NCBI GenBank assembly: GCA_002254405.1
Contig: NJDH01000017.1
Location: 1-13,074, forward strand
Source of the DNA: Candidatus Altarchaeales archaeon ex4484_96
Lineage (GTDB): Archaea; Altiarchaeota; Altiarchaeia; IMC4; QMZM01
DNA length: 13,074 bases
Reading direction: 5' to 3'
Below the pieces are notes generated by a model. The model was not told the origin of the DNA. It saw only the letters and a list, made by a program, of their open reading frames with translations, and ran no database searches. How positions within the stretch are numbered: the first letter of the stretch is position 1; each line of letters opens with the position of its first letter. A program made the translations under genes and the position numbers. This document shows, piece by piece, positions 1-6,135 of this stretch.

Positions 1-615
1 GGGGGTGGGCCCGTTGAACTGCTCAAGCTGCGGGTGCAGTATATCAGCGCTTTGAGCCAAAACCGCCAGAATCTTGCCGGGAGACAGTTTACCATATATC
101 CCCTTAAGCTCGTTTAAGGTAACCTTCCTTGAAAGCATATCCCTGAACCTGTAGTATGGCACCACATAATCGGTCTGAAACCAGAACGTGGTGTTATCCA
201 AATCAAGCCCGAGAGCCACGTAATTCAGCAGATACTCGGTTAAAGCAATCTCCCTGGCTTTAGGGAGATCCATCCCCCTCATAACATAAGCCTCCAGGTC
301 AGCCGAGCAAACATAAACACATGCACCCATCTGCTGATGGTATATTATCTGGTCAGCCACCATCTTATGGCCTAAATGGAATTTACCGGAAGGCATAAGG
401 CCGGTCATCATGATATAGGGTTTCTTCCCCTCAATAGCGTTCATTATTTTACCGAAATCCCTGTGCCCGAATATTATCCCTCTCCTAACGTATCTGTTGT
501 CTTTAAGTTTATTCTTGTATTTATCAAACGATTCGATGCCGAAATCCTCAAAAAGCTTTCTGTAGTCTTTGATGTCCAATGAACCCCATGGGTCGATTTT
601 TTTCTGTGATACCAT
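1..615 (-). CDS. trpS: Tryptophanyl-tRNA synthetase, archaeal type (N-terminal half, cut by window edge)
   Basis: Cytosolic class I aminoacyl-tRNA synthetase that charges tRNA-Trp with tryptophan. The 205 visible residues begin MVSQKKIDPWGSLDIKDY, the typical archaeal/eukaryotic TrpRS opening with the I-D-P-W-G motif. The class I signature appears as TGLMPSGKFHLGHKM, with H-L-G-H at residues 80-83. A Rossmann-fold section follows with the family segments FQTDYVVPYYRF and QSADILHPQLEQF. The reading frame is open to base 1, so the KMSKS loop and the anticodon-binding domain lie outside the window; archaeal TrpRS proteins are usually somewhat under 400 residues. The ATG at 613-615 is chosen because the conserved I-D-P-W-G lies right after it. 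No Shine-Dalgarno sequence is obvious, and a TATA-like element sits about 30 bases upstream. It lies 42 bases downstream of fumB on the same strand and may be read from its own promoter or from fumB. Confidence 0.93.
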   Translation of the reverse strand, partial: MVSQKKIDPWGSLDIKDYRKLFEDFGIESFDKYKNKLKDNRYVRRGIIFGHRDFGKIMNAIEGKKPYIMMTGLMPSGKFHLGHKMVADQIIYHQQMGACVYVCSADLEAYVMRGMDLPKAREIALTEYLLNYVALGLDLDNTTFWFQTDYVVPYYRFRDMLSRKVTLNELKGIYGKLSPGKILAVLAQSADILHPQLEQFNGPTP

Positions 616-640
616 GACCTTAAATAATGCAAATAAGCGA

Positions 641-649
641 TTAAAAATA
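641..649 (-). promoter_or_regulatory. Putative TATA box for trpS
   Basis: On the minus strand this reads TATTTTTAA, centred about 30 bases before the trpS ATG, the spacing expected for a leaderless or nearly leaderless archaeal transcript. It lies in the short gap after the fumB stop codon. The short palindrome ATCCGGAT (651-658) is just upstream and touches the fumB stop. This is inferred from position and base content only. Confidence 0.35.
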
Positions 650-657
650 CATCCGGA

Positions 658-1173
658 TTAATATTTTATTGCGCTATTACCCTTACAATCGACTCCCACA
701 AGCAGGGGCCCAAGCATCTTGACCTCAAGAACCCACACAGCCTCAGCGGCTCCTAAATCCAGCCAATGAACCTGCTTCACCTGCTTAACGCATCTGGCTC
801 CCAGGGCAGCGGTTCCACCGCACATAGCCAGATAAACACCCCTGTCTTTGAAGATATCCGGGCTCATACCCCCTTTGCCGACAACCGCCGACACCCTGAA
901 AAGCTCCATGAACGTCCTTTGCATGCTGTTCATCCGGGAGCTTGTCGTCGGACCAATCGATACGATAACCCAGTCCTCGTTTATTTTTTTTACCAGCGGA
1001 CCAGCGTGAAATAACACACTATCGCATAAATCAACAGGGAATTCTTTTATCTTCAATGCTCTCTTATAGGCTTTATCTCTTGCCGTTACCACGGTGCCGG
1101 ATAAATATATGAACTCACCGGCTGAAAGCCCCAGTAAATCCTCTTTTTTAAGCGGGGTTTTAAGCTGCTTCAT
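658..1173 (-). CDS. fumB: Class I fumarate hydratase, beta (C-terminal) subunit
   Basis: Beta subunit of the two-subunit, oxygen-sensitive [4Fe-4S] fumarase that interconverts fumarate and L-malate in the cytosol; tartrate dehydratase TtdB is a close relative. The 171 residues are a normal length for a free beta subunit. Recognisable segments are SGTVVTARDKAY (residues 25-36), IGPTTSSRM (73-81), the glycine-rich GKGGM (99-103) and MCGGTAALGA (117-126). The segment that in my recollection usually reads A/G-R-D-x-A-H ends in Tyr36 instead of His, which deserves a check. The alpha subunit is encoded on the same strand about 4.1 kb upstream (5260-6096), separated by four opposite-strand genes, whereas alpha and beta are commonly adjacent. 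The start is ATG 1171-1173, with a TATA-like sequence about 30 bases before it. Fumarase rather than tartrate dehydratase is inferred. Confidence 0.9.
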   Translation of the reverse strand: MKQLKTPLKKEDLLGLSAGEFIYLSGTVVTARDKAYKRALKIKEFPVDLCDSVLFHAGPLVKKINEDWVIVSIGPTTSSRMNSMQRTFMELFRVSAVVGKGGMSPDIFKDRGVYLAMCGGTAALGARCVKQVKQVHWLDLGAAEAVWVLEVKMLGPLLVGVDCKGNSAIKY

Positions 1174-1186
1174 CAGGGAATTTATT

Positions 1187-1208
1187 CTATTTAAGTCTTA
1201 ATATATTA
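1187..1208. promoter_or_regulatory. Divergent promoter region between fumB and the glpA-like operon
   Basis: The 45-base gap between two divergent genes holds two TATA-like elements. TAATATATTAAG on the minus strand (1197-1208) is centred about 30 bases before the fumB ATG at 1173. TATTTAAG on the plus strand (1188-1195) is centred about 27 bases before the ATG at 1219. Each therefore fits a leaderless transcript of one gene, and the two elements are nearly back to back, so the promoters may compete for TBP/TFB. Inferred from spacing and AT content. Confidence 0.45.
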
Positions 1209-1218
1209 CTCATCCAAG

Positions 1219-2685
1219 ATGAGTGAAGTGTTAGATTATCTGATTGTCGGGGGCGGGGTCGTAGGCTGCAATATCGCGCGAGAGCTCTCCCGATTTGATT
1301 TGAAAACAGTGCTCTGCGAGAAAGAATGCGATGTTGCGATGGGCACATCTGGGCGGAATTCAGGGGTAGCGCACGCTGGTTTTTATATGATTCCCAAAAC
1401 CCTGAAAGCCGAGCTTAATGTTAGGGGACATCAGATGCTCCCTGCCTTATGCGAGGAAATAGGTGCGCAGTATAATGTAATAGGGAAATTGGTTGTCGCA
1501 GAAAAAGACGATGAGATACCCTATCTATTGAAGCTCAAAAGGCAGGGTGAGATAAACGGGACCCAAGGCCTTAGGTTGATTGACGCCGATGAGGTAAGCA
1601 AAATAGAGCCCAATATCAGGGCTTTGAAGGCTCTTTATTCCCCTACCTCGGCTATACTAGACCCGTTTCAGCTAACTATTGGGCTGGCTGAAAACGCACT
1701 AATAAATGGTGCGAGAATCGAACTAAACACCGAGGTATTAGAAATCAAACACCACGAAGATTATTTCACGGTTGAAACAAACAAGGGTTCATATAAAACC
1801 CGCAACATCATTAACTCAGCTGGACTATACGCGGATAAGATATCGGCTTTAGCCGGCGTAGAGGGATACCGGATATATCCCTGCCGGGGCGAATACCATG
1901 TATTGGATAAGGGGGTGGGGCATCTTTTGAATACCCTAGTCTATCCGGTTCCCCCGAAAGATTCAGGCGGTTTAGGTGTTCACCTGACCCCCACAGTCGA
2001 CGGGAACATAATGCTTGGGCCCTCAGCAGACTACATAAACGAACCATGCGATCTGGCGAACACACCTGATGTCATGAATCAGCTTTTAGACGAAGCCCGC
2101 CTGATGCTACCAGCCCTGAAACGAAAAGACTTCATCCGCAGTTTCGCGGGAAATCGCCCCAAACTCATACCCACCTCATCAAACGAAACAGTGGATTACG
2201 TAATAAAAGAAGAATACGAGGGCTTTATCAATCTCGTGGGAATCGAAAGCCCGGGTCTAACAGCAGCGCCGGCTATAGCCGAACGCGTTATTGGATTAAT
2301 AAAAAAAAGAGATGAGCTCATAGAGAAAAAAAGCTTCAACCCAAAAAGAGATAAACCCGTTAGATTCAGCAGACTAACAGATGAGCAGAAAGCCAGGCTG
2401 ATAGCCGCGGAACCCGCCTACGGTCAGATAGTGTGCAGGTGCGAGACGGTAACGAAAAAGGAGGTATTGGATGCATTACATAACCCTCTTGGGGCTAAAA
2501 GCATCAACTCCATCAAAATCAGGTCAAGGGCTTCAATGGGCAGATGCCAGGGAGGTTTCTGCTGGCCTAAGATTGTGCAGTTGATTGAGGACGAGCTTAA
2601 ACCCGAGCTCAAGGACATAAGATTATGTGGGGCTGGCTCAAACATGTTTATAGGCAAAACCAAGGACCTGCGGAGGATTAAATGA
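1219..2685 (+). CDS. glpA: FAD-dependent glycerol-3-phosphate dehydrogenase-like oxidoreductase (GlpA/LhgO superfamily) with BFD-like [2Fe-2S] domain
   Basis: Flavoprotein of the DAO superfamily, 488 residues, likely oxidising sn-glycerol-3-phosphate or an L-2-hydroxy acid and passing electrons to partner subunits. The N-terminal dinucleotide fold shows GGGVVG (11-16) with the acidic E34 ending the second strand, followed by the flavin-contact segment GTSGRNSGVAHAGFY (42-56), typical of GlpA and L-2-hydroxyglutarate oxidase relatives. The C-terminal 85 or so residues form a BFD-like [2Fe-2S] domain, with C406-x-C408 and C443-x4-C448 as ligand candidates. The stop overlaps the next start (ATGA), so the two are translationally coupled. 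This C-terminal BFD extension and the following two genes match the GlpA-GlpB-DUF1667 type arrangement of anaerobic bacteria. No glycerol kinase, glycerol facilitator or GlpC is nearby, so the substrate remains open. Family is well supported; exact substrate is inference. Confidence 0.85.
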   Translation: MSEVLDYLIVGGGVVGCNIARELSRFDLKTVLCEKECDVAMGTSGRNSGVAHAGFYMIPKTLKAELNVRGHQMLPALCEEIGAQYNVIGKLVVAEKDDEIPYLLKLKRQGEINGTQGLRLIDADEVSKIEPNIRALKALYSPTSAILDPFQLTIGLAENALINGARIELNTEVLEIKHHEDYFTVETNKGSYKTRNIINSAGLYADKISALAGVEGYRIYPCRGEYHVLDKGVGHLLNTLVYPVPPKDSGGLGVHLTPTVDGNIMLGPSADYINEPCDLANTPDVMNQLLDEARLMLPALKRKDFIRSFAGNRPKLIPTSSNETVDYVIKEEYEGFINLVGIESPGLTAAPAIAERVIGLIKKRDELIEKKSFNPKRDKPVRFSRLTDEQKARLIAAEPAYGQIVCRCETVTKKEVLDALHNPLGAKSINSIKIRSRASMGRCQGGFCWPKIVQLIEDELKPELKDIRLCGAGSNMFIGKTKDLRRIK

Positions 2686-3926
2686 AGCGAAGAGAGATTG
2701 ATTTAGCCGTAATAGGTGGGGGTCCCGCGGGCATGGCGGCTGCATTAGCGGCCCGGGAAAAAAATATCAAAGACATCCTACTGATTGAGAGAAACCACCG
2801 CCTTGGGGGGATACTTAAGCAATGCATCCACGACGGATTCGGTATTGAATTATTCAACGAAACCTTAACCGGGCCCGAATACGCGCAAAGATACGTTGAG
2901 AAAATACATGATAAGCGAATAGAATACCTCACGGACACAATGGTTTTAAGCCTGAGCCCGGACAAAAAAATTATTGGGGCCTCACCAGATGGCCTGCTTG
3001 ATATCAGGGCCAAGGCGGTCATATTAGCGATGGGATGCAGGGAGCGCACAAGAGGTAATATAGCCATCCCCGGGTCAAGGCCCGCGGGAGTATACACCGC
3101 TGGATGCGCCCAGAACTTCATTAACCTAAAAAATTACATGGTAGGTAAAGATGTTGTGATACTCGGCTCAGGGGACATAGGCCTGATTATGGCCCGCAGA
3201 CTCACCCTGGAAGGTGCGAGAGTCCATGCGGTCGTGGAGGTTCTCCCCTACAGCTCAGGCCTCCCGCGCAATATCAGGCAGTGCCTTACCGATTATGACA
3301 TACCCCTCTACCTGAATCACACGGTCACAGGAGTATGCGGTCTAAAGCGGGTTGAATCCGTTCGCATAGCCGAGGTCGATGACAGATGGCGTCCGAAGCC
3401 CGAAACAACAAAAGAGATAAAATGCGATACACTGCTCTTATCCGTGGGCCTGATACCAGAAAACGAGCTATCTAATGCTGGTGGCATAAAAATAAACCCC
3501 GATACGGGGGGTCCGATTGTGGATGAAAACCTTCAAACCTCTATTAGCGGCGTATACGCATGCGGCAATGTGCTTCATGTACACGATATAGTGGACTGGG
3601 TTAGCATGGAAGCGTCTAAAGCCGGCGTTAAGGCAGCCGAATATCTTACGGGCATCAAAACCAGCGAATGCAATATTAAAATAAAAGCAGGATGCGGGAT
3701 ACGCTATGTTATGCCCGACATGATAAGCGGCACCCGTGAAACCGATTTATTTCTTCGGGTAAGCGCACCCGGCAGAAACAAGAAAATAACCCTAAAAGAC
3801 AAAAAAAAGATTTTAAGCAGCGTACCTAAGGTGCGGGTGAACCCCGCTGAAATGATTAAACTAAGCCTGAATGGGCTTGATTTATCCGGTGTAAATGAAC
3901 TGGAGGTTCAATTAGAGGATGGCTGA
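2682..3926 (+). CDS. FAD/NAD(P)-binding oxidoreductase, second subunit of the GlpA-like module
   Basis: A 414-residue flavoprotein of the pyridine nucleotide-disulfide oxidoreductase fold. The FAD site is at the N-terminus: AVIGGGPAGMAAALAA with GGGPAG at 12-17 and E36 as the probable ribose ligand, then LGGILKQCIHDGFG (41-54). A second nucleotide fold, VVILGSGDIG (158-167), should bind NAD(P). The second FAD contact is GVYACGNVLHVHDIVDWV near residues 290-308. A C-terminal extension of about 80 residues follows that I cannot assign. No redox-active C-x4-C or C-x2-C pair of a classical disulfide reductase is visible, so it is more likely an electron-transfer or NAD-coupling subunit than a thiol reductase. 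It overlaps the upstream gene by 4 bases and the downstream DUF1667 gene by 8, arguing for a stoichiometric complex. It is probably functionally analogous to GlpB, though not assigned as GlpB itself. Confidence 0.85.
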   Translation: MKRREIDLAVIGGGPAGMAAALAAREKNIKDILLIERNHRLGGILKQCIHDGFGIELFNETLTGPEYAQRYVEKIHDKRIEYLTDTMVLSLSPDKKIIGASPDGLLDIRAKAVILAMGCRERTRGNIAIPGSRPAGVYTAGCAQNFINLKNYMVGKDVVILGSGDIGLIMARRLTLEGARVHAVVEVLPYSSGLPRNIRQCLTDYDIPLYLNHTVTGVCGLKRVESVRIAEVDDRWRPKPETTKEIKCDTLLLSVGLIPENELSNAGGIKINPDTGGPIVDENLQTSISGVYACGNVLHVHDIVDWVSMEASKAGVKAAEYLTGIKTSECNIKIKAGCGIRYVMPDMISGTRETDLFLRVSAPGRNKKITLKDKKKILSSVPKVRVNPAEMIKLSLNGLDLSGVNELEVQLEDG

Positions 3927-4299
3927 CTCAATAAAAAAACTTGTTTGCATAATATGCCCCAACAGCTGCGAGCTGACAGTATATCTGGATGAGGGGGAAA
4001 TAACAAAAGTCAAGGGCAACCTCTGCCCCAAGGGCGTGGATTACGTGCGGGAGGAATTATATTCTCCCATGAGAACCGTAACATCCACCGTCGAGCTCAA
4101 AGGAGGTGTTTTACCCCTGGCAAGCGTTAAAACCTCGAAACCAATCCCTAAAGAAAAAATCATGGACGTAATGGACTTACTAGCGGATGTGATGGTTTGG
4201 GCCCCTGTTGAGGTAGGTCAGCTTATAGTAGAAAATGCCGGGGAATCAGGAGCCAACATAATATCCACAAAAAAAATCAACAAAAAAAGAAAACATTAA
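3919..4299 (+). CDS. DUF1667 family protein, probable iron-sulfur electron-transfer subunit
   Basis: Small protein of 126 residues matching the DUF1667 family, which is typically encoded next to GlpA-like and NAD(P)/FAD oxidoreductases. Four cysteines near the N-terminus (C10, C13, C17, C36; pattern C-x2-C-x3-C-x18-C, the last in GNLCPKG) look like ligands of one [4Fe-4S] cluster and resemble the N-terminal cluster domain of molybdopterin oxidoreductases. The rest includes R-T-V-T-S-T-V-E-L-K-G-G and KTSKPIPKEKIMDVM, both family-typical. There is no signal peptide or membrane segment. The start at 3919 overlaps the end of the preceding gene by 8 bases in another frame, indicating translational coupling. 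Probable role: carrying electrons between the two flavoprotein subunits and an unknown acceptor. Family assignment is by recognition of the sequence pattern; the cluster is inferred. Confidence 0.87.
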   Translation: MADSIKKLVCIICPNSCELTVYLDEGEITKVKGNLCPKGVDYVREELYSPMRTVTSTVELKGGVLPLASVKTSKPIPKEKIMDVMDLLADVMVWAPVEVGQLIVENAGESGANIISTKKINKKRKH

Positions 4300-4327
4300 T
4301 TAGTGCTTTCATCAAATCATTAACCAC

Positions 4328-5254
4328 ATGAAAGTCAAGTATATAGCCTATGATTCACTGGGCGTTAAAAGCATGTGCACCCAGGTGAAGACCAGCGACA
4401 CTACTATAACCATAGACCCTGGTGTATCAATCGAAACAGATTCTTATCCTGTCCCGAAAGAGAAAAGAGAGAAGCTGGTTGAGCAATATCATGATAAAAT
4501 AAAAAAATCCTGCGAAAAAAGCGAGTTCATCATAATATCACACTACCACTACGATCATCATCTACTGGACATCGACTTCTACAAAGACAAGAAACTCATC
4601 GTGAAAGACCCGGAGAAAAACATAAACCAGAACCAGCGCAAGAGGGGTCTTGAGTTGATGAAATACATCACCGGAGAAATAGATGGCATAGGATACGGAG
4701 ACGACCATGTTTTCATGTACGGTGCAGAGACAGTTATCTGGGTGTCGGAGCCGATGTGGCATGGCAAAAAAAACACCAAACTAGGTTATGTGCTGATGCT
4801 GGAGATAACCGACAGCCAAAAGCGTTTTCTATACTCGTCTGATTTAAGCGGCGTATGTGAAAGAGAACAGGCACAGTCCATAATAAGCAGAAAACCCGAT
4901 ATCCTGGTTTTAGATGGATTCCCAACATACCTGCTTGGTTACGTGAGTTCATACAAGAACCTTAAATCCTCGATAGAAAACATCAACCTGATACTGGAGA
5001 AAACCGAATGTGAGACATACATCCTAGACCATCATCTGCTAAGAGACTACCGTTTTCAGCAAATATACTATGAGGTATATGAGAAGGCGAAGGAGCTTGG
5101 AAAGAATGTTTTAACCGCGGCCGAGGCTCAGGGAAAAAAACCAATGGTATTAGAAGGATATGCACAAAACGGCCCCACTAAATGGAAAAACTGGGATAAC
5201 CTCACCTTCGAGAAACTAGATGAGATGATAAAAAACGCAAAAAAGAAGAAATAA
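4328..5254 (+). CDS. UPF0282 family metallo-beta-lactamase-fold hydrolase
   Basis: A 308-residue cytosolic protein of the archaeal UPF0282 family, within the metallo-beta-lactamase superfamily. The metal-binding signature is HYHYDHH at residues 72-78 (H72-x-H74-x-D76-H77), preceded by the hydrophobic strand EFIIIS. Further likely ligands are the His in MWHGKKN, the Asp in YSSDLSG and the His pair in ILDHHLLRD. The N-terminal segment CTQVKTSDTTITIDPGVS is family-typical. The substrate is unknown for the family; a phosphodiester or small thioester/lactone substrate would be a guess. It starts 28 bases after the DUF1667 gene and may be cotranscribed; the AT-rich CATTAATTAG about 28 bases before the ATG could equally be its own TATA box. 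It ends 5 bases from the convergent fumA stop. No clear functional tie to the oxidoreductase genes is seen. Confidence 0.87.
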   Translation: MKVKYIAYDSLGVKSMCTQVKTSDTTITIDPGVSIETDSYPVPKEKREKLVEQYHDKIKKSCEKSEFIIISHYHYDHHLLDIDFYKDKKLIVKDPEKNINQNQRKRGLELMKYITGEIDGIGYGDDHVFMYGAETVIWVSEPMWHGKKNTKLGYVLMLEITDSQKRFLYSSDLSGVCEREQAQSIISRKPDILVLDGFPTYLLGYVSSYKNLKSSIENINLILEKTECETYILDHHLLRDYRFQQIYYEVYEKAKELGKNVLTAAEAQGKKPMVLEGYAQNGPTKWKNWDNLTFEKLDEMIKNAKKKK

Positions 5255-5263
5255 AAAAACTAT
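5228..5263. terminator. Convergent gene end with T-tract terminator for fumA
   Basis: The UPF0282 stop (TAA) and the fumA stop (CTA read as TAG) are separated by five A residues. On the minus strand the region just past the fumA stop is TTTTTTTATTTC followed by further T-runs reaching into the 3' end of the opposite gene, the kind of oligo-T signal at which archaeal RNA polymerase stops. A matching T-run on the plus strand is absent. No hairpin is seen. AATAAAAAAACTAT (5250-5263) recurs exactly at the other convergent junction (7667-7680). Confidence 0.5.
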
Positions 5264-6096
5264 ATTCTGGTGGTTGCCTTCCTGGCCGCCCAGCACTGCA
5301 GGTTAACAGCAACAGGCAGGCTGGCTGTATGGCAATCCGCGTACTCCACGTGGACGCCGAGGCAGGTGGTATCTCCTCCAACCCCCATCACCCCAACACC
5401 AAGTTCGTTGATTTTCCCATACAATCTTGATTCAAGCTCCCTGTATTGCTTTACCGGATGATGTGAGCCCACATCCCTTAGAAGCGATTTCTTGGCCAGA
5501 TACAATGCAGTCTCCGCCGTCCCCCCGACTCCAACCCCGACTATCGTAGGCGGACACGGTTTACCGCCTGCGCACTTAACCGAATCAACCACATACTTGA
5601 TTAATCCATCAACCCCCTCCCCTGGGTTGAGCATGCCAATTGATGTGGTGTTCTCGGAGCCAGCGCCCTTAGGCAAAACCGTCACCTCAACATCATCTAA
5701 ACCCCCATCGTATTCATAATATATGCGGGGGATGCCATATCCTGTGTTGTCGTCGGTGTTCACCCTGCTTAGGGGGTCAACTATATTCGCTCTCAGCGGG
5801 ATCTCATCTGTCGCTCTCCTGACGGCTTCAATTATTGATTCCTCCAATAAAGACCTGTTGATGTTATCGCCGTGTTTTACATAAAAAACCAGCACCCCTG
5901 TATCCTGACATAATGGGGCGTTATCTGCTCTGGCGACCTTGATGTTCTCGAGGATACTGTCAAGCATAACTAAAGCTCTCTTGTTGCTCTCATGTTGCCT
6001 GGCCTTCCTGATAGATTCTTCTACGTCATCGGGTAAATCAATCACAGCTTTAGCTATCAAATCGATGAGAGCCTTAGTCAACCTGTCCGCGTCCAT
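5260..6096 (-). CDS. fumA: Class I fumarate hydratase, alpha (N-terminal) subunit
   Basis: Alpha subunit of the heterodimer-type [4Fe-4S] fumarase acting in the TCA-type C4 acid conversions. It is 278 residues long, normal for a free alpha subunit. The three expected cluster cysteines are visible: C63 in APLCQDTG, C181 in KCAGGKPCPP (C175 lies nearby) and C245 in GGDTTCLGV. Other family segments are PLSRVNTDDNTGYGIPRI and LPKGAGSENTT, and the C-terminal HTASLPVAVNLQCWAARKA. The start ATG (6094-6096) faces the divergent propeller gene across 39 bases, with a TATA-like ATTATA about 27 bases upstream. The beta subunit gene lies on the same strand 4.1 kb downstream, beyond four genes of opposite orientation, so the pair is unlikely to share a simple operon transcript. 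TtdA (tartrate dehydratase alpha) is the main alternative. Confidence 0.92.
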   Translation of the reverse strand: MDADRLTKALIDLIAKAVIDLPDDVEESIRKARQHESNKRALVMLDSILENIKVARADNAPLCQDTGVLVFYVKHGDNINRSLLEESIIEAVRRATDEIPLRANIVDPLSRVNTDDNTGYGIPRIYYEYDGGLDDVEVTVLPKGAGSENTTSIGMLNPGEGVDGLIKYVVDSVKCAGGKPCPPTIVGVGVGGTAETALYLAKKSLLRDVGSHHPVKQYRELESRLYGKINELGVGVMGVGGDTTCLGVHVEYADCHTASLPVAVNLQCWAARKATTRI

Positions 6097-6135
6097 AGTG
6101 AATATTTAAAACCGCCTACTATAATACTTAGTATA
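6097..6135. promoter_or_regulatory. Divergent promoter region between fumA and the propeller gene
   Basis: In a 39-base gap, ATATTTAAA (6102-6110) is centred about 30 bases before the plus-strand ATG at 6136, and AGTATTATAG read on the minus strand (6119-6128) is centred about 27 bases before the fumA ATG at 6096. Both positions fit leaderless archaeal promoters. A short inverted repeat, ATACT-T-AGTAT (6124-6134), abuts the plus-strand start and overlaps the fumA TATA element, so it could be an operator; this last point is speculative. Confidence 0.45.

Noticed and set aside
651..658. Palindrome ATCCGGAT as an operator before trpS
   Set aside because: Eight bases overlapping a stop codon is too little evidence; mentioned only beside the promoter.
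2678..3121. Open frame of 147 codons on the minus strand opposite the second FAD oxidoreductase
   Set aside because: The plus-strand product has clear FAD motifs and coupled neighbours; the antisense product resembles nothing I know.
2682..3926. Thioredoxin-reductase or dihydrolipoamide dehydrogenase function for the second flavoprotein
   Set aside because: No redox-active cysteine pair is seen at the expected places; the operon context favours a GlpB-like or NAD-coupling subunit.
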